Assembly: GCA_023428515.1 (NCBI GenBank)
Contig: JAEYXI010000698.1
Coordinates: forward strand, 1 to 5,227
Length of the DNA stretch: 5,227 bases
Reading direction: 5' to 3'
From: Pseudomonadota bacterium
GTDB taxonomy: Bacteria > Pseudomonadota > Alphaproteobacteria > Rhizobiales > Rhizobiaceae
In this document: piece by piece, positions 1 to 5,227 of the stretch
Layout of the letters: each line of letters opens with the position of its first letter
Numbering within the stretch: the stretch's first letter is position 1
Made by a program: the position numbers and the translations under genes
The notes under the pieces: model-generated
What the model was told of the DNA's origin: nothing
Seen by the model: only the letters and a program-made list of their open reading frames with translations
Databases searched by the model: none

Positions 1-10
1 GTCCAGGACA

Positions 11-44
11 CGGCGGCGACGGCGCTAGCGATCGGTCGCCGCCG
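11..44 (-). terminator. Stem-loop enclosing the antiporter stop codon, possible terminator
   Basis: Bases 11-20 and 35-44 are perfect inverted complements (10 bp, almost all G/C) around a 14-nt loop. The TAG stop of the antiporter gene (25-27) lies in the loop. The loop also contains a short palindrome (23-30). No T-tract follows in the bases left before the window edge, so this is not a canonical intrinsic terminator. It could act as a terminator, as a 3' mRNA-stabilising structure, or be a by-product of GC-rich codons at the end of the gene. The downstream neighbour is outside the window. Confidence 0.35.
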
Positions 45-1797
45 CACCCTGATCCAAACGCTCGTCGCCATGTTCCGCCGAGTTGGCGGCCGCGAGGTTC
101 ATGGCGAGACGCTCCTCGGCCATCGCCTGCACCGCCGCTCTCACCGCCGGGTGGCGCGCGGTGAAAAGCCTGAAATCGCGCAACGACAGAACCAGGAAAT
201 TGCAATAGTCCACCGCCGTCACGTCGGCTGCGCGCGGCGCTCCGGTGAGCAGCGCCATCTCGCCGAAGAAAGAACCGGCGTTGAGTTGGACAGGCGCACC
301 GTTGACGTTCACATCGACGGTGCCCGAGACGATGAAATACATCGCATCGCCCCGCTCGCCCACGCGCACGACCCGCTCGCCGGGCGACGCGCTCTTTGGC
401 ACGAACAGGAGAAGCAGCTCCTCCTGCGAGTCGGCGTCGATCGCCGCAAAGAGCGGGAAGGTTTCGACGAACTCGGTGATCTTGCGAGCCTGCTCCTGCT
501 CGCGCTTTTCAGCAAGCCCCCTGATCCGCGCAAGCTCCGTGCTCAGCGCGCGTTCGCGCAGCTTGCCGAAACGGCCCGCCCACGAAGGAAACCATCGATC
601 GAATTGCTTGTGCAGAAAGTCAGCGGCGCTGAACGCTAGCGGATTGACGGTGATCGACAGGATCGCCGCCGCAAGGATCAGGCTCTGGCCTTCATTGGTC
701 ATCAGCCCATAGCTTGCGCCAAGGCTCGCCAGGATGAAGGAAAACTCGCCGATCTGCGCGAGACTTGCCGAGACCCCGAGCCCCAGCCCGAGCGGATAAC
801 GCAACGCCACGACGATGAGGAAGGCCGCGATCGGCTTGCCGACGACGATGAGGACCAGCACGCCGAGCACCTCGAGCGGCTTGTCGAGGATAACAGTCGG
901 ATCGAAGAGCATGCCGATCGACACGAAGAAGAGCACCGAGAAGGCATCCTGCAGCGGCAGGGAGTTCGCGGCGGCGCGATGGCTGAGCTGGGATTCTCCC
1001 ATAATGACGCCGGCGAAGAAGGCGCCGAGAGCGAATGAGACGCCGAAGGCTGCGGCCGAGCCGAAGGCGATGCCCAACGCCAGCGCCAGCACCGAAAGCG
1101 TGAAGAGTTCGCGCGAGCCCGTGCGCGCGACCTTGATCAGGATCCACGGCACCACGCGCGGGCCGATCAGCGCCGCGATCAGCACGAAGCCGGCGACCTT
1201 GGCGAGCGTGAGGGCCAGCACAAGCGCGACAGGCCCATCGGGCGCCGGATGCGCCGTGTCGGCATGTCCGCCCAGCAGCTCGGCGAAGGCGGGCAGCAGC
1301 ACGAGGGCCAGCACCATGGCCAGATCCTCGACGATGAGCCAGCCCACCGCGACGCGGCCCGTCGTCGTCTGGACGAGGTTGCGCTCCTCGAGCGCCTTGA
1401 GCAGCACGACCGTGCTGGCGACGGAAATGCACAGGCCGAAGACGATGCCGTGGCCGATGCTCCAGCCCCAGAAATGCGTCAACGCCATGCCCATCAGGGT
1501 TGCCAGCAGGATCTGCCCGACCGCTCCGGCGATGGCTATGCCCCGCACCGCAAGAAGGTCGGATGCGGAGAAATGCAAACCAACGCCGAACATCAGCAAT
1601 ATGACGCCGATCTCGGCGAGCTGGCTGGCCATTCCGGGATCGGCGACATAGCCCGGCGTGAAAGGGCCCATGAATATGCCGGCGATGAGATAACCGACCA
1701 GCGCCGGCAGTCGCAACCGGTCGGCCAGATAACCGAAAATCGAAGCCAGCACGAAGCCGACGGCGATCGTCGCGATAAGGTTCACGTCATGAGGCAA
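25..1797 (-). CDS. CPA2-family monovalent cation/proton antiporter (YbaL/KefB-like) with C-terminal cyclic-nucleotide-binding domain
   Basis: A 590-residue inner-membrane protein predicted to exchange K+ or Na+ for protons. Residues 5-395 are a multi-helix CPA2 exchanger domain with family-like segments: LVGYLIAG near 33-40, GPFTPG at 44-49, LMFGVGLHFS at 68-77, a charged VEDLAMV at 156-162 (E157/D158, likely ion path) and GAFFAGVIMGES at 258-269. Residues 394-442 are a charged, probably helical linker. Residues 442-563 are a cyclic-nucleotide-binding domain with the phosphate-binding cassette GEMALLTGAPR (512-522; E513 and R522 are the expected ribose and phosphate contacts). YbaL and KefB normally carry a TrkA-N/RCK domain here, and none is seen. 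The start is TTG: an in-frame TGA lies eight codons upstream, no ATG lies between, and the MPH...LIATI beginning resembles YbaL relatives from memory. The alternative is GTG at codon 5. Transport function is confident; ion and ligand are inferred. Confidence 0.93.
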   Translation of the reverse strand: MPHDVNLIATIAVGFVLASIFGYLADRLRLPALVGYLIAGIFMGPFTPGYVADPGMASQLAEIGVILLMFGVGLHFSASDLLAVRGIAIAGAVGQILLATLMGMALTHFWGWSIGHGIVFGLCISVASTVVLLKALEERNLVQTTTGRVAVGWLIVEDLAMVLALVLLPAFAELLGGHADTAHPAPDGPVALVLALTLAKVAGFVLIAALIGPRVVPWILIKVARTGSRELFTLSVLALALGIAFGSAAAFGVSFALGAFFAGVIMGESQLSHRAAANSLPLQDAFSVLFFVSIGMLFDPTVILDKPLEVLGVLVLIVVGKPIAAFLIVVALRYPLGLGLGVSASLAQIGEFSFILASLGASYGLMTNEGQSLILAAAILSITVNPLAFSAADFLHKQFDRWFPSWAGRFGKLRERALSTELARIRGLAEKREQEQARKITEFVETFPLFAAIDADSQEELLLLFVPKSASPGERVVRVGERGDAMYFIVSGTVDVNVNGAPVQLNAGSFFGEMALLTGAPRAADVTAVDYCNFLVLSLRDFRLFTARHPAVRAAVQAMAEERLAMNLAAANSAEHGDERLDQGAAATDR

Positions 1798-1956
1798 AGG
1801 CTCGACCTCGAAGAAGTCTCATCCCCTTCTGTCGGCGCAAATCGATGTAGTCAAACAGTTTTCGACCGTTCGGCGCTCACGAAATGCGGAATTCCAGACG
1901 GGACGAGTGCTTTCCAGCTCTAGAGGGACAAGTTGGAAGCCCTAGTTCGGCAACCG
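1798..1956 (-). other. Intergenic leader of the antiporter gene
   Basis: This 159-bp gap separates the DoxX-family stop from the antiporter start. It is the longest non-coding stretch in the window and is more AT-rich than the genes. A TTGACT resembling a -35 box lies at 1849-1854 (minus strand), but the bases 17 nt downstream (CAGAAG) are a poor -10, so I do not call a promoter. Short palindromes occur at 1888-1895 (GGAATTCC) and 1918-1925 (CTCTAGAG). An imperfect inverted repeat (1912-1916 with 1934-1938) flanks the second. It could end the DoxX transcript but has no T-tract. The antiporter probably has its own promoter here. Confidence 0.4.
1806..1809 (-). promoter_or_regulatory. Ribosome binding site supporting the TTG start of the antiporter
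   Basis: GAGG on the minus strand lies 8 nt upstream of the TTG at 1797, an acceptable Shine-Dalgarno spacing. It is 20 nt from the alternative in-frame GTG (1785), which is too far. Together with the in-frame TGA eight codons upstream, this favours TTG as the true start. Confidence 0.5.
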
Positions 1957-2328
1957 TCAACCGGCGTCGGCGATGACCAGCAGCAAGCCGGAAGCCAGCG
2001 TGATGTTGACCAGCGTCAGATAGAGATGTGGATCGCGTTCCTTGCCCTTGAACAGGAAGAGGTTGTGATAGAGCGGCGTCGCGACGATTAGGAAGCCGAT
2101 CAGCGCGATCGCGGCCGGCACGGTCCAGGCACCGAAGACGAGCGCCAGGCCGCCAAGAAGCTGCACCAGAAACCCCAAGGCCATGAGAGGCGCCGGCAAC
2201 TTCCAACCGTAGTTGGTCGCTATCTGCTTGCGGTCGCCGAAGTTGAGGAAATTGCGGATTCCCGCGATCAGGAAGAAGCCGCCGAACACCACGCGGCCGA
2301 TGATCGTCAAAAGTGCTGTCGTCGCCAT
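1957..2328 (-). CDS. DoxX-family small membrane protein
   Basis: A 123-residue, very hydrophobic protein with four predicted membrane helices at about 4-22, 46-66, 68-87 and 102-120. A charged loop (residues 25-43) separates the first two. The beginning, GRVVFGGFFLIAGIRNF at 11-27, and the overall size and four-helix layout fit the DoxX/DoxD-like family, usually about 120-150 residues. Members are named after a subunit of archaeal thiosulfate:quinone oxidoreductase. Most bacterial ones have no proven reaction, and some have been tied to redox or oxidative-stress complexes, so I assign no activity. The ATG is preceded by a strong Shine-Dalgarno (AAGGGGA at 2334-2340, 5 nt spacer), which fixes the start. 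It lies 100 bp from the gene upstream and 159 bp from the antiporter downstream, so co-transcription is possible but not indicated. Family call fairly sure; role unknown. Confidence 0.85.
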   Translation of the reverse strand: MATTALLTIIGRVVFGGFFLIAGIRNFLNFGDRKQIATNYGWKLPAPLMALGFLVQLLGGLALVFGAWTVPAAIALIGFLIVATPLYHNLFLFKGKERDPHLYLTLVNITLASGLLLVIADAG

Positions 2329-2424
2329 TCTGTTCCCCTTGTGCAGGCAAAGCGGAATAGCCGGTTCAGTCCGATGTTGGAAGCGCGAGCTTGCGGGCCG
2401 TTCCCAGGCGCCTGCTGGCTGTCT

Positions 2425-2440
2425 GCCATCAATGGATGGC
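2425..2440 (-). repeat. Short inverted repeat over the stop codon of the DUF3592 gene
   Basis: GCCATC (2425-2430) and GATGGC (2435-2440) form a 6-bp stem with a 4-nt loop. The stop codon (2429-2431) spans the stem-loop junction. No T-run follows. A separate 10-bp palindrome, CAGGCGCCTG, sits at 2405-2414 in the gap downstream. Either may help 3'-end formation, but both are short enough to arise by chance in GC-rich sequence. Confidence 0.25.
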
Positions 2441-2923
2441 GTCCTTGGCCATCATAGTGCCGAAGATCATGAAGGCGATGAAGAAGGCGAGAACGACGAG
2501 GTGGACGGTCTTCGCACCGGTCCGGCCCACCTCCCGCGCCCGTTTGGGATGTTGGGGGTCGAAGATGATGTCCACCTTCGCCCCGACCATCCCCGTCGCC
2601 GCATTGACGCCGAGATGCGAGGTGAAGACGACCGCCTTGCCTGCCTGGTCGTGGAACTGGATGATCGGCCGATTGGCTGTCTCGTCGCCGCGATAGATAT
2701 CGATGACGGTTCCGACCGCCCTGACTCCGCGCCGCGACAGGATCAGTTCGGCGTAGAGGAACACCGCGGCATAACCGACGAACAAGAGCGTGAAGACGAG
2801 CATCCACACCTGGGCAGGTGTGAGTTCCAGCCCCACCCAACGCGACAGCGCGACAAAGGGCGAGGCAGCTTCCACGAAAATCCGCTGCACGCCGAAGAAG
2901 AAGGAATTCCAGGCTTGCTCCAT
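2429..2923 (-). CDS. DUF3592 domain membrane protein of unknown function
   Basis: A 164-residue protein with two predicted membrane helices, about 38-60 and 139-158, flanking a soluble region at 62-137. That region starts with a basic stretch (LSRRGVRAVGTVIDIYR, 62-78), continues with beta-rich sequence (PIIQFHDQAGKAVVFTS, 86-102) and ends with VDIIFDPQHPKRA (117-129). This layout and the 'V.IIFDP.HP..A' ending are typical of DUF3592, whose function is not known. The N-terminal 35 residues are amphipathic rather than a cleavable signal peptide. The ATG has a modest purine-rich site (AGGGCAGG) upstream. The gene follows preA by 105 bp, with a hairpin in the gap, and precedes the DoxX gene by 100 bp, so it may be a separate unit. 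Gene and family are fairly sure; no role is proposed. Confidence 0.82.
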   Translation of the reverse strand: MEQAWNSFFFGVQRIFVEAASPFVALSRWVGLELTPAQVWMLVFTLLFVGYAAVFLYAELILSRRGVRAVGTVIDIYRGDETANRPIIQFHDQAGKAVVFTSHLGVNAATGMVGAKVDIIFDPQHPKRAREVGRTGAKTVHLVVLAFFIAFMIFGTMMAKDAIH

Positions 2924-2937
2924 GCTCGCCTGCCCTG

Positions 2938-2967
2938 TCTATCGTTCCGCTTGTCTAGCGGCTTCAA
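2938..2967 (-). promoter_or_regulatory. Tentative promoter for the DUF3592 gene with internal inverted repeat
   Basis: On the minus strand TTGAAG (2962-2967) and GATAGA (2938-2943) are 18 nt apart and could be -35 and -10 elements. The -10 match is poor, and the implied leader to the ATG at 2923 is only about 8 nt. Between them is an inverted repeat, CCGCT-5 nt-AGCGG (2947-2961), which could be a small operator. Low confidence; it rests only on motif reading. Confidence 0.2.
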
Positions 2968-3001
2968 GTGACGGGCAGATTAACAGATCCAGCCGGGCAA
3001 T

Positions 3002-3023
3002 GGCCGCCCGCAAGCGGACGGCC
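3002..3023 (-). terminator. GC-rich hairpin after preA, probable terminator
   Basis: A 9-bp stem with a 4-nt loop lies 5 nt beyond the preA stop codon (3002-3010 pairs with 3015-3023, loop 3011-3014). In the minus-strand transcript all nine positions pair, one as G-U. In a plus-strand transcript that position would be a C-A mismatch. The structure is thus better formed in the direction in which preA is transcribed. No U-tract follows, so termination may be incomplete or Rho-assisted, or the hairpin may protect the 3' end. Confidence 0.5.
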
Positions 3024-3028
3024 AGATT

Positions 3029-4342
3029 TCACTCCGCCGCCTGCCTGGATGCCGGATTGTTCGGGTGCTGCGTCCAGTTGGCATAGGCGGGCGACACCGG
3101 AATGCCGGTGCGCTTGTCGAGCGCGCCTGCCGCCAGCGGCTCCATGGTGATGCAGTTCTCGACCGGGCAGACGTTGACGCAGAGGTTGCAGCCGACGCAC
3201 TCCTCCTCCATCACCTCGAAGTGCCTGACGCCGTCGACCATCGACGTGATCGCCTGGTGCGAAGTGTCCTCGCAGGCGATGTGGCAGCGGCCGCATTTGA
3301 TGCAGGCGTCCTGGTCGATGCGGGCCTTCGCCACGTAGTTGAGGTTGAGATACTGCCAGTCGGTGACGTTGGGCGTGGCACGCCCGACGATGTCGTCGAG
3401 CGAACGATGGCCCTTCTCGTCCATCCAGTTCTTGAGGCCGGAGATCATCTCCTGCACGATCTTGAAGCCATAGGTCATCGCTGCCGTGCAGACCTGCGCA
3501 TTGCCGGCGCCGAGCGCCATGAACTCGGCCGCGTCGCGCCAGGTGGTGATGCCGCCGATCGCGGATATCGGCAGTCCCCTGGTCTCCGGATCGCGGGCGA
3601 TCTCGGCCACCATGTTCAAGGCGATCGGCTTCACCGCCGGGCCACAATAGCCGCCATGCGTGCCCTTGCCGTCGATCGAAGGCTCCGGCGAGAAGTTGTC
3701 GAGATTGACCGAGGTGATCGAGTTGATCGTGTTGATCAGCGACACCGCGTCCGTGCCGCCGGCGAGTGCTGCCCGCGCGGGCTTCCTGATGTCGGTGATG
3801 TTGGGCGTCAGCTTGGTGATGACAGGCATGCGGGTGTTGGCCTTGCACCAGCGCACGACCATCTCGATGTACTCCGGCACCTGGCCGACAGCCGCGCCCA
3901 TGCCGCGTTCCGACATGCCGTGCGGACAGCCGAAATTGAGCTCGATGCCGTCGGCTCCGGTTTCCTCGACCACGGGCAGGATCGCCTTCCAGCTCTCCTC
4001 CACGCAGGGCACCATCAGCGATACGACGATGGCGCGGTCGGGCCAGTCCTTCTTGACCTGCTTGATCTCGCGCAGATTGGTCTGCAAGTCGCGATCGGTG
4101 ATGAGCTCGATGTTGTTGAGGCCGAGCAGGCGCCGGTCGGCGCCCCAGATTGCGCCGTAGCGCGGACCGTTGACGTTGACGACAGGCGGTCCCTCCTCGC
4201 CCAGCGTCTTCCAGACCACGCCTCCCCAGCCCGCCTGGAACGCGCGGATGACATTGTAGGCCTTGTCGGTCGGGGGTGCGGAGGCCAGCCAGAACGGGTT
4301 CGGGCTCTTGATGCCGACGAAGTTGTTGCGGATGTCTGCCAT
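3029..4342 (-). CDS. preA: NAD-dependent dihydropyrimidine dehydrogenase, subunit PreA
   Basis: A 437-residue cytoplasmic enzyme subunit for the first step of reductive pyrimidine catabolism: NADH-dependent reduction of uracil or thymine to the 5,6-dihydro form. Residues 1-315 are a dihydroorotate-dehydrogenase-like FMN barrel with NPFWLASAP (15-23), K45, NFGCPHGMSERGMG (136-149), KLTPN (177-181), NTINSIT (204-210) and GGI (263-265). Residues 338-400 are a ferredoxin domain with two [4Fe-4S] motifs, C347-C350-C353-C357 and C382-C385-C388-C392-P. Length and order match bacterial PreA and the C-terminal half of animal DPD. V152 occupies the position of the animal catalytic cysteine; E. coli PreA, as I recall it, also has Val there. 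The partner PreT (FAD/NADH subunit) is not in the window. The ATG follows GGAGA at good spacing, 13 nt after the methyltransferase stop, so the two are probably co-transcribed. High confidence. Confidence 0.95.
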   Translation of the reverse strand: MADIRNNFVGIKSPNPFWLASAPPTDKAYNVIRAFQAGWGGVVWKTLGEEGPPVVNVNGPRYGAIWGADRRLLGLNNIELITDRDLQTNLREIKQVKKDWPDRAIVVSLMVPCVEESWKAILPVVEETGADGIELNFGCPHGMSERGMGAAVGQVPEYIEMVVRWCKANTRMPVITKLTPNITDIRKPARAALAGGTDAVSLINTINSITSVNLDNFSPEPSIDGKGTHGGYCGPAVKPIALNMVAEIARDPETRGLPISAIGGITTWRDAAEFMALGAGNAQVCTAAMTYGFKIVQEMISGLKNWMDEKGHRSLDDIVGRATPNVTDWQYLNLNYVAKARIDQDACIKCGRCHIACEDTSHQAITSMVDGVRHFEVMEEECVGCNLCVNVCPVENCITMEPLAAGALDKRTGIPVSPAYANWTQHPNNPASRQAAE

Positions 4343-4355
4343 GGCTTTTCTCCGG

Positions 4356-5186
4356 CTAGGCTTTGCGGAAAATCATCTGAACGGGCGCTATCGTGCCCGC
4401 CTTGATAGCGTCGATCATGTTGGCCATCTTCTGGCCGATGGTAGGCCCCATCAGAAGGTGCAGCCCAAGCGGCGAAGGCGTCGCGCCGGCCGCCTGCGCG
4501 CGGATGCGGTCGAAGAAGTCGAGCGCCATTGACCGGCGGTCTGTCTCACCGTCGAGCCTGAAGCCCGCCTTTGTCGCAGCGTCGCGATAGGCATCGGGCG
4601 CCGCAAGCGCCGACAGTTCCTCGCGCTCGGCCCAGGGAACAGGAAACGACAGGGCTCCGTCGCCGGTGCGCATCACCTCGTAGACGGCGAAGACGCCAGC
4701 CGGACGCAGCACGCGGTGCGCCTCCTGGAAGAGCTTCGGCTTGTCGGCAATGTTCATGCCGACATGCAGCATGGTCGCGAGGTCGAACGAGGCGTCGACG
4801 AAAGGAAGATTAAGCGCGCTACCGACCCTGAAATGGACGCGATCGCCCATGCCGGCCATCTTGGACAGCGTGGTTGCGGCTTCCACGAAAGCAGGCGTCA
4901 GGTCGAGCCCGGTAACCTTCGCCTTTTTCTGCAGGGCAATCGTGCGCGCCGGCCCGCCGATGCCGCAGCCGATGTCGAGCACATCGGTGCCCGGCTTGTA
5001 GTCCAGGTCCGACAGCAAGGCGGCAGTGGCCTCCGCGCCCCCAATGTGGAATTCGTCCACGAGCTTCAGGTCGCCCGGCTCGATATGGTCGGGATCGCGC
5101 CCCATCGCCTGCAGCCCCGCACGAATGCGGGGAAGGACGTCATAGGCGGAATAATGCCGGCTTACGCCCTCTTCGAGTTTGCTCAT
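4356..5186 (-). CDS. Class I SAM-dependent methyltransferase, substrate unknown
   Basis: A 276-residue soluble enzyme with a Rossmann-type methyltransferase core (Methyltransf_11/UbiE-like). Motif I is VLDIGCGIGGPAR (69-81), which binds SAM. The acidic residue after beta 2 is D95 in GLDLTP. Later core motifs are LPFVDASFDLATMLHVGMNI (127-146) and RVLRPAGVFAVYEVMR (158-173). Upstream, VDEFHIGGAEAT (43-54) resembles the segment before motif I in a broad group of small-molecule methyltransferases that includes glycine/sarcosine N-methyltransferase-like enzymes. The substrate cannot be read from this. The start is fixed by GGAAGGA (5193-5199) 6 nt before the ATG and an in-frame TGA two codons upstream. 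The ATG overlaps a possible upstream stop (ATGA), and preA follows after 13 nt, so the gene probably belongs to the preA operon. A role in pyrimidine metabolism is only inference. Confidence 0.9.
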   Translation of the reverse strand: MSKLEEGVSRHYSAYDVLPRIRAGLQAMGRDPDHIEPGDLKLVDEFHIGGAEATAALLSDLDYKPGTDVLDIGCGIGGPARTIALQKKAKVTGLDLTPAFVEAATTLSKMAGMGDRVHFRVGSALNLPFVDASFDLATMLHVGMNIADKPKLFQEAHRVLRPAGVFAVYEVMRTGDGALSFPVPWAEREELSALAAPDAYRDAATKAGFRLDGETDRRSMALDFFDRIRAQAAGATPSPLGLHLLMGPTIGQKMANMIDAIKAGTIAPVQMIFRKA

Positions 5187-5227
5187 CGATCATCCTTCCG
5201 CTCCGCGAAGCGCTCGATGGATGCTCT
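5183..5227 (-). CDS. Possible 3' end of an upstream gene (partial, 14 codons)
   Basis: The minus-strand frame ending with TGA at 5183-5185 is open to the window edge and reads RASIERFAERKDDR, a charged helical-looking tail. Its stop overlaps the methyltransferase start as ATGA, a common sign of translational coupling in bacterial operons. Forty-five bases are too few to prove coding, and a second frame is also open here. If real it could be preT or another operon member, but the tail does not identify it. Confidence 0.4.
   Translation of the reverse strand, partial: RASIERFAERKDDR

Noticed and set aside
1849..1854. TTGACT on the minus strand as the -35 box of an antiporter promoter
   Set aside because: No acceptable -10 sequence lies 16-18 nt downstream. 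I mention it in the intergenic entry but do not call it.
815..1923. Two long plus-strand open frames (815-1651 and 1249-1923) opposite the antiporter gene
   Set aside because: They have low-complexity, Ser/Thr/Ala- or Arg/Gln/His-rich products without domains, and they lie opposite a well-supported membrane-protein gene.
1951..1964. Tandem 7-mer (CAACCGT then CAACCGG) across the DoxX stop codon
   Set aside because: There are only two imperfect copies of a short word, which could easily be chance. There is no sign of a longer array.
2405..2414. CAGGCGCCTG palindrome between the DUF3592 and DoxX genes
   Set aside because: It has no loop and no T-tract, so it is not a terminator. A single 10-bp palindrome in GC-rich DNA is weak evidence for a protein-binding site.
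2213..2971. A 252-codon plus-strand open frame spanning the DoxX and DUF3592 gene region
   Set aside because: It crosses two minus-strand genes that have good start sites and family-like proteins. Its own product is charged and domain-less.
3065..4405. A 446-codon open frame on the plus strand covering all of preA
   Set aside because: It is exactly antisense to a gene with clear cofactor motifs. Its product is very rich in Asp, His, Arg and Val with no recognisable domain, as expected when the complement of GC-rich codons lacks stops.

Overview
The window is high-GC DNA (roughly 60% or more by eye) that reads as a chromosomal stretch of an alphaproteobacterium, probably of the Rhizobiales. 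The grounds are codon and protein style, a PreA-type dihydropyrimidine dehydrogenase subunit, and a cyclic-nucleotide-binding domain that resembles the Mesorhizobium MlotiK1 channel domain as I remember it. The genus is inference. I see no mobile element, RNA gene, CRISPR array or phage gene.

Every supported gene is on the minus strand, so transcription runs from right to left. At the right edge are the last codons of a possible gene whose TGA overlaps the next ATG. Then come a class I SAM-dependent methyltransferase (4356-5186) and, 13 nt later, preA (3029-4342), the FMN and iron-sulfur subunit of NAD-dependent dihydropyrimidine dehydrogenase. This tight cluster probably forms one transcription unit, ended by a GC-rich hairpin just after the preA stop (3002-3023). 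The usual partner gene preT is not in the window.

To the left are three separately spaced membrane-protein genes: a two-helix DUF3592 protein (2429-2923), a four-helix DoxX-family protein (1957-2328) and a large CPA2-type monovalent cation/proton antiporter (25-1797). The gaps of 105, 100 and 159 bp suggest more than one transcription unit. The antiporter has a YbaL/KefB-like membrane domain, but its C-terminus is a cyclic-nucleotide-binding domain where YbaL and KefB carry a TrkA-N/RCK domain. It also appears to start at TTG.

The cluster on the right points to reductive pyrimidine catabolism plus a methyltransferase of unknown substrate. The left half points to membrane ion homeostasis. Nothing ties the two halves together functionally. 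The most interesting points are the cyclic-nucleotide-linked antiporter and the methyltransferase-preA coupling. I found no convincing evidence of a wholly new system.
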